This document shows positions 1 through 7,615 of a DNA stretch of 52,482 nt, one piece after another. Under the pieces are notes generated by a model that saw only the letters and a program-made list of their open reading frames with translations, had not been told where the DNA came from and did no database searches. Source of the DNA: Hyphomicrobiales bacterium (GTDB lineage: Bacteria > Pseudomonadota > Alphaproteobacteria > Rhizobiales > Xanthobacteraceae). The translations under genes and the position numbers were made by a program. The stretch covers positions 1 through 52,482 of the forward strand of contig JAFAUQ010000101.1 of the NCBI GenBank assembly GCA_019243195.1. Direction: 5' to 3'. Position 1 is the first letter of the stretch; each line of letters starts with the position of its first letter.

Positions 1-117
1 GGTTCCCTTGCATTCGACCACTTTGGACTGCTCGGCGTCCCGATTCACGAACTGACTCTCACCCGGGCGGCAGGCGCCGGCCTCCTCGTCCTGGGGGTAA
101 TCATGATTGGGCTATGA
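1..117 (+). CDS. C-terminus of DMT/YdcZ-like membrane transporter (partial)
   Basis: Frame 1 is open from the window edge to a TGA at 115-117 and encodes about 38 residues ending in a hydrophobic helix. The segment DHFGLLGVP followed by a charged stretch and a final transmembrane helix resembles the last two helices of YdcZ (DUF606) drug/metabolite-type transporters. Only the tail is present, so the substrate cannot be judged and the family call is tentative. Confidence 0.45.
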   Translation, partial: GSLAFDHFGLLGVPIHELTLTRAAGAGLLVLGVIMIGL

Positions 118-217
118 GAATGGGGTCGGGAGGCTGCCAGCCTGAGCGCCTCTGGCTGGTCGCGCTACATGATCCTACGTGGGGAACAGGACGCAGGTGC
201 ACCGTGTTCCTTCCTCA

Positions 218-370
218 ATGCGGCACCTGATTGAATACTACCGCGCTCGCGCCGAGGAATGCGAGCGGCAGGCCAAGGAAACAAAGGACGAGCCCACCCG
301 TCGGCAATACGAATTGCTGGCCGAACATTGGCGCCTGCTGGCTGAAGAGTTTGAGAAGCACTCACTATAG
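218..370 (+). CDS. tiny helical protein, 50 aa
   Basis: The product starts MRHLIEYYRARAEECERQA and is almost entirely charged and helical, with an Asp-Glu-Pro turn in the middle, so it probably forms a helical hairpin. A GTG at 179 would add 13 residues, but the ATG at 218 marks where the helix begins and is preferred. It belongs to the same loose group of mini-proteins as those at 5917, 6455, 7166 and 37253. Such proteins are common and uncharacterised in Bradyrhizobium-like genomes. No function is known to me. The following 218 bases up to 588 hold nothing recognisable. Confidence 0.6.
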   Translation: MRHLIEYYRARAEECERQAKETKDEPTRRQYELLAEHWRLLAEEFEKHSL

Positions 371-588
371 GTCGTGTTGACCTGCGTGTATTCGCAAAAG
401 GGGAATGGGTCCTCTCGTCACCGCGGCCGGCGCAAACCATTGCTCGATTAAAATCGCCCAGATGGGCGCGTCCCCGGGCCGCGAGCGAATCTCCAAACTC
501 AGTCAGCGGTAACATGTGGAACTTTCCTGCCGCTCACAACGTTGTGAAGCAGACACGAGGCGGTAATGCCTGACCGGCGAGGCCAATC

Positions 589-1461
589 ATGAGCGAGCAA
601 CGGGCGGGACTGGGACTGACAGCAGAAGAAACATCCGTTTCGGCGGTGTCGTGGGCGGCGATCGCGGCCGGAGCCTCGGCAGCGGCCGCGTTGACCTTGG
701 CCCTGGTGGCATTGGGGGTGGGCTTGGGACTTTCCGCCGTGTCGCCGTGGTCGAATTCCGGACCGTCGGCGACGACGTTCCAGGTGACAACGGGCATCTA
801 TTTGTGCGTTGTCGCCATGCTCGCCTCCACTGTCGGCGGCTATCTCGCCGGCCGTTTGCGCACCAAATGGACTGGGCTGCACACCAATGAGGTCGTGTTC
901 CGCGACACCGCGCACGGCTTTCTGGCGTGGGCGTTCGCCACCGTGGTCAGCGCCGCCGTGCTCGGCTCCGCCACCACCACCATCGTCGGCGGGGCGGCAC
1001 CCGGGGCCGCGCCGGCTGCGGCCGCCGCATCGCAATCGAGCGGCGTCGACACCGGCTATTTCGTTGACGCCTTGTTCCGCGCCGACGCACCCGCGGGCCA
1101 GCCGGCCGGCGATCCCGCCGCGCAACGGGCCGAGGCGTCACGCATCTTCGCCAAGTCCATTCGCGACGGTTCGCTCAACCCAGCCGACCGCGCCTATCTC
1201 GCCAAGCTCGTCTCGGCGCGCACCGGGCTTGCGCCCGCCGACGCCGAGAAACGGGTCGACGAAGTCGACACCAACATGCGCAACGCGATCGACGCCGCGC
1301 GCCGCGCCGCCGCGCATCTTGCGCTCTGGCTCACCGCCTCGCTCTTCATCGGGGCCTTCGCGGCGAGTCTCGCCGCCCTCGAAGGCGGCCAACTGCGTGA
1401 CGACGTGTGGGACCGCTCGTTCCGCGGGCGCCGCCCGCGCGACACGGCGGTCGTGAGCTAA
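589..1461 (+). CDS. alanine-rich multi-pass membrane protein, unknown function
   Basis: The 290-residue product has hydrophobic helices near residues 20-50, 65-85 and 105-135, then a soluble Ala/Asp/Arg-rich segment of about 110 residues and a final helix near 245-270. The N-terminal half is Gly/Ala-rich and resembles membrane proteins annotated as hypothetical in many rhizobia. The soluble loop between helices three and four is probably periplasmic or cytoplasmic with short amphipathic helices. The gene is followed after 17 bases by a 24-residue membrane peptide, so the two are likely co-transcribed. I do not recognise a named family. Confidence 0.75.
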   Translation: MSEQRAGLGLTAEETSVSAVSWAAIAAGASAAAALTLALVALGVGLGLSAVSPWSNSGPSATTFQVTTGIYLCVVAMLASTVGGYLAGRLRTKWTGLHTNEVVFRDTAHGFLAWAFATVVSAAVLGSATTTIVGGAAPGAAPAAAAASQSSGVDTGYFVDALFRADAPAGQPAGDPAAQRAEASRIFAKSIRDGSLNPADRAYLAKLVSARTGLAPADAEKRVDEVDTNMRNAIDAARRAAAHLALWLTASLFIGAFAASLAALEGGQLRDDVWDRSFRGRRPRDTAVVS

Positions 1462-1478
1462 AACCACGGGAGACTGAC

Positions 1479-1553
1479 ATGGGTTACATTCTGCTCTGGC
1501 TGATCGGCATTCCGATCCCGATCCTCCTCATCATCGCGCTTTTGCATCACTGA
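1479..1553 (+). CDS. 24-residue single-helix membrane peptide
   Basis: An ATG preceded by GGGAGA opens a 24-codon frame (MGYILLWLIGIPIPILL, then a short tail ending HH). It is one hydrophobic helix with a Pro-Ile-Pro kink. Very similar peptides occur in many alphaproteobacterial genomes, in my recollection, and are usually annotated hypothetical. The strong ribosome-binding site and position just behind the 589 gene support translation. Its function is unknown; it may be a small membrane-protein subunit or regulator. Confidence 0.6.
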   Translation: MGYILLWLIGIPIPILLIIALLHH

Positions 1554-1636
1554 AACGCGCGCCGCCAAACAGGGGGCGTCATCGGTGACCGCGGCCCGCT
1601 GGCCGCGATCGCCGTGGCAGGCGAGACCGAACCTCA

Positions 1637-2467
1637 ATGTGGAGGTTGGCCAAAGACACGGTTTTCGCCTTCGTCGAGGACGATGCGTTGAGCCGGGGCG
1701 CCGCGATCTCCTTTTATACGGTCACCTCCATCGCGCCGATCCTTCTGATAGTGGTGGCCATCGCCGGCTTGGCTTTCGGCCGCGACGCGGCGCAGGGAGC
1801 CCTGACGGCGCAAATCGGCGACCTCATGGGTCGGCAAACCGCCGACGTTCTCCAGGCCGCGGTAGCAAGCGCGAGCGGCAAGTCCTCTGGGATTCTTGCG
1901 ACAATTATCGGGATCGTCACCGTGGTGGTGACTGCTTCGGGCGTTTTCGTTGAAATGCAGTCTGCCTTGAACGTGATCTGGAAGGCCGAACCGCAGGGCG
2001 TCACGGTCTCGCGGCTCGTTTGGGCGCGCGCCGAAAGCCTGGGCCTGGTTGCGGCGCTGGGATTCCTGCTCCTGGTCTCGCTGGTGGTGAGTGCCGCGTT
2101 GACCGCTTTCGGCAATTATCTCAATTCGATCTTGCCGTTCGGCAAGGTCATCGTCGAGGCATTGAACGTCCTCGTCTCTCTGGTGCTGATCTCGATCCTT
2201 TTCGCTGCCATATACAAAGTGCTGCCGGACCGGCCGATCGACTGGCGCGACGTGATCATCGGCGCGGTGGTGACCGCGGTGCTGTTCACCATCGGAAAGT
2301 CGCTGATCGGTTGGTACATCGGCAGCAGCGCGGTCGCTTCCAGCTATGGCGCCGCGGGCGCGCTGATCGTGCTGCTGCTGTGGGTGTATTATTCGGCGCA
2401 GATCTTTCTGCTCGGCGCCGAGTTCACCAAGGTGTATGCGAGTCGCAGGGTGGGGGGAATTCCGTAG
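1637..2467 (+). CDS. YihY/BrkB family inner-membrane protein
   Basis: The 276-residue product starts with the family signature (residues 1-35: a short amphipathic segment, then the SRGAAISFYTVTSIAP motif) and has six predicted transmembrane helices, including the C-terminal LIVLLLWVYYSAQIFLLGAEFT block that is diagnostic for YihY/virulence factor BrkB proteins. These are often called RNase BN-like by historical error; the real role is unclear and they are probably transporters or envelope proteins. The stop codon TAG at 2465-2467 lies inside a degenerate GTAGGGTGGGC-type repeat, so the last residues may have been altered by the repeat. Confidence 0.93.
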   Translation: MWRLAKDTVFAFVEDDALSRGAAISFYTVTSIAPILLIVVAIAGLAFGRDAAQGALTAQIGDLMGRQTADVLQAAVASASGKSSGILATIIGIVTVVVTASGVFVEMQSALNVIWKAEPQGVTVSRLVWARAESLGLVAALGFLLLVSLVVSAALTAFGNYLNSILPFGKVIVEALNVLVSLVLISILFAAIYKVLPDRPIDWRDVIIGAVVTAVLFTIGKSLIGWYIGSSAVASSYGAAGALIVLLLWVYYSAQIFLLGAEFTKVYASRRVGGIP

Positions 2468-2555
2468 GGCAGGCTAAACTAAGCGGGCGTAGCAAAGCGG
2501 AAACCGCGTGCCCACCAGGATGTTTGTTTTATTGCAGTGGTGGGTACGCCGCGAC
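2463..2555. repeat. degenerate GTAGGGTGGGC-type intergenic repeat
   Basis: The stretch begins CCGTAGGGCAGGCTAA and contains GCGTGCCCACCAGGATGTTTG followed by an inverted GTGGTGGGTACGCC segment. This is the same architecture as the repeats near 10520, 11154, 12180, 17237, 18098, 32729, 35596 and 41810, but less well kept. It supplies the stop codon of the YihY gene. Confidence 0.6.
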
Positions 2556-2591
2556 AGGGCCGCGATCGGCAAGGGAGAGATGGAGGTGTCC

Positions 2592-2669
2592 ATGTTGAAA
2601 CATTTTTATTGGGTTTGCTTGGCCCTGATGGCGGCTTTGGCGGGCGTCGGGTTATTCAATTTAATCTAG
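2592..2669 (+). CDS. possible 25-residue membrane peptide
   Basis: An ATG preceded by GATGGAGGTG opens 25 codons (MLKHFYWVCLALMAALAG and a short end). It is one hydrophobic helix with a positively charged start, so it could be a membrane or exported peptide. The stop codon TAG is part of the CTAG edge of the first palindrome, meaning the native 3' end may be lost. The strong ribosome-binding site is the main support. It could also be a chance frame. Confidence 0.35.
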   Translation: MLKHFYWVCLALMAALAGVGLFNLI

Positions 2670-2740
2670 TGCCCCGATTCCGAAGTTCGCATCATTTTGT
2701 GGCACGCTCGTTTGCGAACTTCGGAATCGAAGGGCACTAG
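2665..2740. repeat. CTAG-bounded palindrome A
   Basis: The element starts CTAGTGCCCCGATTCCGAAG and ends with the near-complement CTTCGGAATCGAAGGGCACTAG-type arm, giving two arms of about 28 bases around a short centre. A nearly full-length copy lies in opposite orientation at 41336-41410, and an exact 30-base inverted copy of its left arm lies at 4770-4799. Confidence 0.85.
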
Positions 2741-2753
2741 CAAACATATTGAT

Positions 2754-2864
2754 CTAGTACCCACTTTCACGAATAGGTGATTCAGGGGCCGTACTAAAAT
2801 GACGAGGCTTTTGAGTCACATAGCAGGTCCCCTCAGCCCACTTATTCGTGATTCCGGGTACTAG
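2754..2864. repeat. CTAG-bounded palindrome B
   Basis: The element starts CTAGTACCCACTTTCACGAA and ends ATTCGTGATTCCGGGTACTAG-like, with an internal GGGGCC/GGTCCCC region. The arms differ in sequence from A and C, but the CTAG ends and overall design are the same. It shares its right-hand CTAG (2861-2864) with element C. Confidence 0.75.
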
Positions 2865-2938
2865 TGTGGCTTTGGTTCAGAAGTCCGCATCTCGGACTCG
2901 CTGCAAGAATGATGCGGACTTCTGAACCGCCACACTAG
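2861..2938. repeat. CTAG-bounded palindrome C
   Basis: The arms CTAGTGTGGCTTTGGTTCAG and its approximate complement enclose TTCAGAAGTCCGCATC / GATGCGGACTTCTGAA, a perfect 16-base inverted pair. The core GAAGTnCGCAT is shared with element A, which suggests A and C are diverged members of one family. Confidence 0.8.
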
Positions 2939-3315
2939 CCTTGATCGTTATTTTCAGATGGGCCGACCCTCTAACGCAGTCGAAACGTTTTGAAGCCGTC
3001 TACGTTCTGGCCTCACGGGGAACCTCCAGGCGCTTGAGGAATAGAGCTTAGCCACGCTCTAAGGCTGGGGTTCCCCGCCAATCTCTCCGAACAAGGCCGA
3101 CGCAGCCCCGGCACGACCGGTTTACCCCGCCGGTATGTCAAATTACATAGGCCGCATCGTCGGGCGCGCGCCTCTTCCGCTCTCAGCTCCTGTGGCGCCC
3201 AGCGGCGATATTAGCTACATTGTTACCTCTCCTGCCGGGGGCGGAACTGCCGACCCAGCGGGGCTTGGGGGCGCAATTCCGGCAATCCGAAGTCTATCGT
3301 ATCCGTGGTATCTCG
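2939..3315. other. intergenic stretch with a long hairpin at 3016-3077
   Basis: No gene is supported here. A hairpin pairs CGGGGAACC (3016-3024) with GGTTCCCCG (3069-3077), extended by CCAG/CTGG, and its interior holds a second small hairpin AGAGC..GCTCT. It may be a terminator-like or repeat-derived structure. The remaining sequence up to the kinase start shows no motif I recognise. Confidence 0.5.
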
Positions 3316-4701
3316 ATGACTTCCCCATCAGCTGAGTTGAGCTCTTTTCAACGCGAGGTCGTGAGTCGGTTCGGCTTGGTTCCGAATTTCTTTGTCTCCG
3401 CCCCGGACGCACCTGAAATCGTCGAACGTCTGTGGTCCTTTGCCGTCTCGGCCTACTTCGACAATCCCATTCCATCGCTGTTCAAGGAGCGCCTGTTCGT
3501 CTATCTCTCGCGATTTTGCGAAGTACGTTATTGCATCATCCGCCACTGCGCGTTTTTGCTCGGCTACGGCCATTCGGCAGGCGATCCGAAGGCGCCGCTC
3601 CAAACCGTTGAACAGGTCATACGGCTGCTCGCACGGCCGACCCCCTGGGAACGCGGCCCCGACAAGGTTGCCGCCGTCCTGGAACAGTCACCGCCTTGCA
3701 CCGATTGGCCGGAACCCGAAAGCGATCTCGAGGACAAGTTATTCAGCGCCTTGGCGCTTGTATTTGTTGAGGCGCGCCGTTCCGAGCGGGCCGGCAAGGC
3801 GCTGTGCCACGTTCTCGGCGGCAGGCGCTATGAGTACCTGCTCGGGCTGCTGGCGTTCATTCGAACGGCGCACTACTGGACGGTGGTGCATCCGGGATTG
3901 CCGCTCGAAGCGGATGCGGAAGAAATGCTGAAGATCAACGAAGAATTGACGCAACGTTTGCTGCGCGATCCGGAGGCGGCGCGCTGCGACCTGGGGCAAC
4001 GCCTTTTTGCCGAGCTGGAGGAGCTGCGCGGGCTCAGCGAGCGGCGGGAGCTGGAACGCGCCAAGAACGCCCTGGAAGCGGAAGTGGCGCAAAAAGAGCT
4101 TCTGCTTAGAGAGGTCAATCACCGCATCAAGAATAGTTTGCAGATCGTCTCCAGCTTCCTCCACCTGCAACGCGCGCACGTGCAAAACGCCGAAGCAAAT
4201 GCCGCGCTGCAGAGCGCGGGCGCCCGTGTCCACGCAATCGCGGCCGTGCATGAGAGGTTGTACGGCGTAAAGGACATCCGGGTGGTTTCCCTCGGAGAAT
4301 TCCTCGCGAGCCTTTGCGAGAGTATCGGAAACGCCCTGGGACGCGGAGATTCCCTCGAACTCGATCTCGCTTCGGTCGAGGTCCCGACCGACACGGCGAT
4401 TCCCGTGGCTTTGATCGTAAACGAGCTTCTCACCAATGCCCTCAAGTACGGGCGCGCGCCATACCGAACCGTTCTAAAGGCCGCGGAAGGGCGTTTGCTT
4501 TTGACCGTAAGTGACGGTGGCTCCGGTCCGCCGGCGAATGGAACACGGACGGGCCTTGGCTCGCAAATCGTCAAAGCGCTCGCCAGGCAGCTTGGAGCGA
4601 CGCTTGAAACGAAGTGCCGGGCTGGAGGATACGTGGTGGCGCTGACTATACCGCTGAAATCGGCGCCGAACGATGAACCCGGTAATGAAACTCGTCGGTG
4701 A
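3316..4701 (+). CDS. orphan HisKA_2-type histidine kinase with AhpD-like N-terminal domain
   Basis: The 461-residue protein ends in a HisKA_2/HWE-class kinase: phospho-acceptor His269 in REVNHRIKNSLQIV, N box around Asn374 (IVNELLTNALKYG), G boxes at 400-402 and 413-419. Residues 240-265 form a coiled-coil linker. The N-terminal 200 residues resemble the AhpD/carboxymuconolactone decarboxylase fold: FGLVPNFF at 19-26, then Glu58, Cys73 and His77 at the same spacing as the AhpD catalytic Glu, second Cys and His, while the first catalytic Cys is missing (a Cys sits two residues earlier, Cys68). There is no membrane segment, so it should be a cytosolic sensor. No response regulator lies next to it. 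The ATG at 3316 is preferred; an in-frame TTG at 3220 would add an unconvincing extension. Confidence 0.85.
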   Translation: MTSPSAELSSFQREVVSRFGLVPNFFVSAPDAPEIVERLWSFAVSAYFDNPIPSLFKERLFVYLSRFCEVRYCIIRHCAFLLGYGHSAGDPKAPLQTVEQVIRLLARPTPWERGPDKVAAVLEQSPPCTDWPEPESDLEDKLFSALALVFVEARRSERAGKALCHVLGGRRYEYLLGLLAFIRTAHYWTVVHPGLPLEADAEEMLKINEELTQRLLRDPEAARCDLGQRLFAELEELRGLSERRELERAKNALEAEVAQKELLLREVNHRIKNSLQIVSSFLHLQRAHVQNAEANAALQSAGARVHAIAAVHERLYGVKDIRVVSLGEFLASLCESIGNALGRGDSLELDLASVEVPTDTAIPVALIVNELLTNALKYGRAPYRTVLKAAEGRLLLTVSDGGSGPPANGTRTGLGSQIVKALARQLGATLETKCRAGGYVVALTIPLKSAPNDEPGNETRR

Positions 4702-4849
4702 ATATTTGGACCATGGCGAGCGCATGGCCGAGGCGGGCCTTTGCTGCAGGCCGTTGAGAACATCGAGAAATGATGCGAACTTCGGAATCGGGGCACTAGA
4801 CCGCGAGATAAACCCGTTGGCAGAAACCGCCTATGCTACCCGAGCGTAA
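4685..4849 (+). pseudogene. truncated tiny helical protein (MKLVGEYL family)
   Basis: The frame opens with MKLVGEYLDHGERMAEA, which matches the start of the small protein at 7166-7345 (MRLVAEYLDRAMQFERMAE) except for an apparent short deletion. After residue 18 the similarity stops, and the frame runs through the half palindrome at 4770-4799 to a TAA. It overlaps the end of the kinase gene by 17 bases. I read it as a remnant whose 3' part was replaced when the repeat arrived. A functional short peptide is possible but unlikely. Confidence 0.45.
4770..4799. repeat. half copy of palindrome A
   Basis: These 30 bases, ending GGGGCACTAG, are the exact reverse complement of 2665-2694. Only one arm is present. 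The kinase gene is therefore flanked by 30-base inverted repeats about 2.1 kb apart. Confidence 0.85.
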
Positions 4850-5005
4850 GCTGCACCGCCTTGCAGGTCATCGCAATGCATCGCCAAGCTTAAAATTTGA
4901 CATGTTTGCGGCGTATTCCCGCACTTGACCCGTGGAGGTGCTGCGATAGCATCCCGCGGGGGCCATAGACGAAGTTTAATGTCACCTCCCGCGCGAGAAT
5001 CGCTG

Positions 5006-5758
5006 ATGCCTGCGACGTCGGAAACGCGCAGCGTGCCCTGCGCCGAGTGCCCGTTCCGATCCTTTCACGAGGTCTTCCGCGACTTCACGCCTGATGAACT
5101 GCAATTCATTTCCGGCTTCAAGGCGGGCGAACTGAAGGTCGAAAGCGGCAACACCTTCCTGCTGCAAGGCACGAACAGCGCTCATCTTTATACGGTCCTG
5201 AACGGATGGGCATTCCGCTACAAAACACTCCCCGACAACCGCCGCCAAATTCTGAATTACGCCTTGCCCGGCGATTTCGTCGGCCTGCAGGGGTCGGTTC
5301 TCAACCAGATGGAACATTCCGTCGAGGCGCTGACCGACATGGTTCTCTGCATTTTTCCGCGCGACAAATTATGGGAACTTCATCGCGGCCATCCCACCCT
5401 CGCCTTTGATCTCACCTGGCTCTCGGCTCGTGAGGAGCAGATCCTCGACGAGAATTTGCTCAGCGTGGGACGACGCACCGCGCTCGAACGCGTGGCCTAT
5501 CTGCTGCTCCACCTCTATACCCGTGCGCAGCAGCTCGGGCTCGGCAAGGGCAACATCATTACTTTCCCGCTCACCCAGCAGCATGTCGCCGATACTCTTG
5601 GAATGTCCCTCGTGCATACCAACAAGACGTTTCAGCGCCTGCGGCGATCGAATGCAGTGCGCTGGAATCGGAACCAACTGGAAGTAACCGACGGGGAGGC
5701 GCTGGCCCGGATCGCCCAACTGGCCGTGCCAGATCGGAACATCCGTCCGTTCATTTGA
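5006..5758 (+). CDS. Crp/Fnr family transcription regulator
   Basis: The protein has an N-terminal cyclic-nucleotide-binding-like beta-barrel (about residues 20-140; GDFVGLQGSVL is the typical loop) and a C-terminal winged helix with the recognition region FPLTQQHVADTLGMSLVHTNKTFQRLR. Cys12 and Cys15 (PCAECPF) near the N-terminus are typical of this Fnr-like group in Bradyrhizobium relatives; whether they bind a cluster is unknown, since the four-Cys pattern of true Fnr is not seen. ATGs at 4979 and 5006 are both possible, and I chose 5006. It stands alone, 160-300 bases from its neighbours, so its targets are not evident. Confidence 0.9.
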   Translation: MPATSETRSVPCAECPFRSFHEVFRDFTPDELQFISGFKAGELKVESGNTFLLQGTNSAHLYTVLNGWAFRYKTLPDNRRQILNYALPGDFVGLQGSVLNQMEHSVEALTDMVLCIFPRDKLWELHRGHPTLAFDLTWLSAREEQILDENLLSVGRRTALERVAYLLLHLYTRAQQLGLGKGNIITFPLTQQHVADTLGMSLVHTNKTFQRLRRSNAVRWNRNQLEVTDGEALARIAQLAVPDRNIRPFI

Positions 5759-5916
5759 ACTCGAAGGCACATTTTACGTCTCGGCGGTAATCACCTGCCC
5801 ACCTCCGGGCGAGATGGTTTCGTAATCGTCATCCCTCTCATGCGCCACGCCGGGCTCCGCAACTTTCTCCCTGCCTCTCGGTTACCAATCAGGAGCGGGA
5901 TTGAGCGGGAAGAACG

Positions 5917-6168
5917 ATGCGCCGCCCTGCATTCAAACCAAAGACCTTACCGCCTACGTACCGTGGTGCTTGGCCTTTGCCCGCGGCCGAGGAACTGCAC
6001 CGGTTTGCGCGCGAGTGCCACAACTTGGCGGGCCAAGAGAAGAACACGGCGCGACGGGCCCTGTTTCACCAAATGGAGGCAGCCTGGATAGCCCTGGCGG
6101 CGCAGGTGGAGCGTACCGACGACCTCGTTCTCAAGCTGCAAGCCATGCACTGCGAGTCGCTGAACTGA
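5917..6168 (+). CDS. tiny helical protein, 83 aa
   Basis: After a basic, proline-rich start, residues 23-75 form a charged two-helix pattern (AEELHRFARECHNLAGQ, then a turn, then HQMEAAWIALAAQVERTDD). This is the pattern seen in the other mini-proteins of the window. The ATG is preceded by GCGGGAAGAACG, an acceptable ribosome-binding site. Two overlapping frames start nearby but break the helical periodicity. Function is unknown. Confidence 0.55.
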   Translation: MRRPAFKPKTLPPTYRGAWPLPAAEELHRFARECHNLAGQEKNTARRALFHQMEAAWIALAAQVERTDDLVLKLQAMHCESLN

Positions 6169-6454
6169 GATGGCTCGCCTGAGATGCCTCCCCTCACTCG
6201 TCGGAGCTTTTCGGAGCCTTGGACCGCCCCACGTCCGCGAGGCACGCCGTGAGCGGACAGGAGTGGTCGGTAGTAGGCTGCCGTAGCCCGGCTGGCGCGG
6301 GAACCACGTAGCGGACGCTCCGGAGCGCCGGCCGGCCTTCTAACATTGGGCGTATGCGGTTTTGCGGCGCGAAATGATTCGTCGGAGCGGGTCAGCCGTG
6401 CCATAATTCGATCGGGTTGAGGGCCGTTGTGCGGGCGCGCGGCAGGAGTGCGCC

Positions 6455-6677
6455 ATGCTGCAAAAACTGGGTGGCCAGATCGCTCATGCGCTTGAAAGGG
6501 CGCACGAGACGGAGCAGCGCGCGGCGGAGACGGCCGACCCGGAATTAAAGGCGTCCTACCAGGACATTGCCTGGCGCTACCGACGTGTAGCCGAAAGCTT
6601 CCAGTTTCGTGGAAAGGCTGGAGCGCTTCCTCATGGACGCGAGACGCCGGCGAGAGGCGGAGCCGCCGGCCGGATGA
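6455..6677 (+). pseudogene. tiny helical protein gene with a frameshift
   Basis: The frame from ATG 6455 encodes MLQKLGGQIAHALERAHETE and continues as a good helical hairpin up to about residue 50 (VAESFQF). From there the sensible continuation, VERLERFLMDARRRREAE ending at a TGA at 6675-6677, lies one base off (GTG at 6609), while the original frame turns into Gly/Arg-rich nonsense up to 6727. A single extra base near 6605-6609 explains both. This is either a real mutation or an assembly or sequencing error. Intact, it would be about 73 residues. Confidence 0.6.
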
Positions 6678-6723
6678 CGCTCAGATCATCGAGCGCCTGC
6701 GATGGTCGCTGGATTTTTTGTCA

Positions 6724-6924
6724 ATGATGGCAGAAGGTCGTCGTGCCCGAGCGGAGCGCCACGTGCGAGAAGGGCGCGTCACCGTCGCGCGTCAGCGCGC
6801 GCTGGTCGCGAAGCTCAAGGCCAGCGGCCATGATACGACCGCCTCGCAATCGTTGCTCGACGCCTTCGAGTGCAGCCTTGCCGCATTCGAAGAACATCTC
6901 GCTTTGATCCTTAGGGAGGCGTGA
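6724..6924 (+). CDS. small helical protein, 66 aa
   Basis: The product begins MMAEGRRARAERHVREG and is a continuous charged helix pair ending LAAFEEHLALILREA. It resembles small proteins annotated hypothetical in rhizobia whose middle reads like VARQRALVAKLKASGHDT and SLLDAFE. It lies just behind the frameshifted 6455 gene, so the two may once have been a unit. Function is unknown. Confidence 0.6.
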   Translation: MMAEGRRARAERHVREGRVTVARQRALVAKLKASGHDTTASQSLLDAFECSLAAFEEHLALILREA

Positions 6925-7165
6925 GGCCGCCTCACCGGACATGAGAGCTACCGTAATTTCAAACCGCGTCCGCCCGGAACTGCCGATAATGCGGCACTGC
7001 GATGTAGGTCACAGCCTACATGCCACGATTTCGTAAGCAACCGGCGCATTGGTTCTTCGAGTGCCCGGCGTGCCACGCCGAGGCTGCGATCACGGAGCCT
7101 TCGTCCGACCAGCCGGACACGACGGCTGGCCCGGGGGGCGGCTGACCTTACTCTGACGCGATATT

Positions 7166-7345
7166 TCAGCCGCCGGGATCGGCTTGCGGCGGAGGCACGC
7201 CCAGCTGTGTGGCGCGTTTGGTAGCGAGCTTACGATAGGCTTCGCTCTGCTGCAGCAGTTGCTGGCGAAGCTGAGGATCCTGAGTGTATTCGGCCATGCG
7301 TTCGAATTGCATGGCGCGATCCAGATACTCGGCGACCAGTCTCAT
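7166..7345 (-). CDS. tiny helical protein (MRLVAEYL family), 59 aa
   Basis: The ATG at 7345 gives MRLVAEYLDRAMQFERMAEY, a turn at QDPQLR, and a second helix SEAYRKLATKRA, followed by a proline tail. This is the best-preserved member in the window of a family abundant in Bradyrhizobium-like genomes. A longer upstream frame exists to 7456 but adds only an unlikely Arg-rich stretch. Its truncated relative is at 4685. The role is unknown. The 269 bases between this gene and 7616 hold no gene that I can support. Confidence 0.7.
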   Translation of the reverse strand: MRLVAEYLDRAMQFERMAEYTQDPQLRQQLLQQSEAYRKLATKRATQLGVPPPQADPGG

Positions 7346-7615
7346 GGCGAACCCCCGCCGACATGATATACCGCCGCGCCGCGGACTATATCGTCTCGGC
7401 ACCTTTCTCGACAATACCGTTGTGGATCGGACCCTCAGGCCGCACCGCCCGGGCATAACAGCGGGATGCCGTGAAACTCTTTGCCACGCCGGATCAGTTC
7501 AGCGGCTTGCCGTTGGGGGTGAACGCCTGATGCCCATCGATGCGGAACGCGCCGATGCGTCTCGCTGCGATTGAGGCCGACCGCCGCGGATGTTAGCGTA
7601 TTGCGGGGGTCGCCT

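Noticed and set aside
3220-3315. TTG start 32 codons upstream of the kinase
   Set aside because: The added residues show no domain character and no ribosome-binding site; ATG 3316 fits better.
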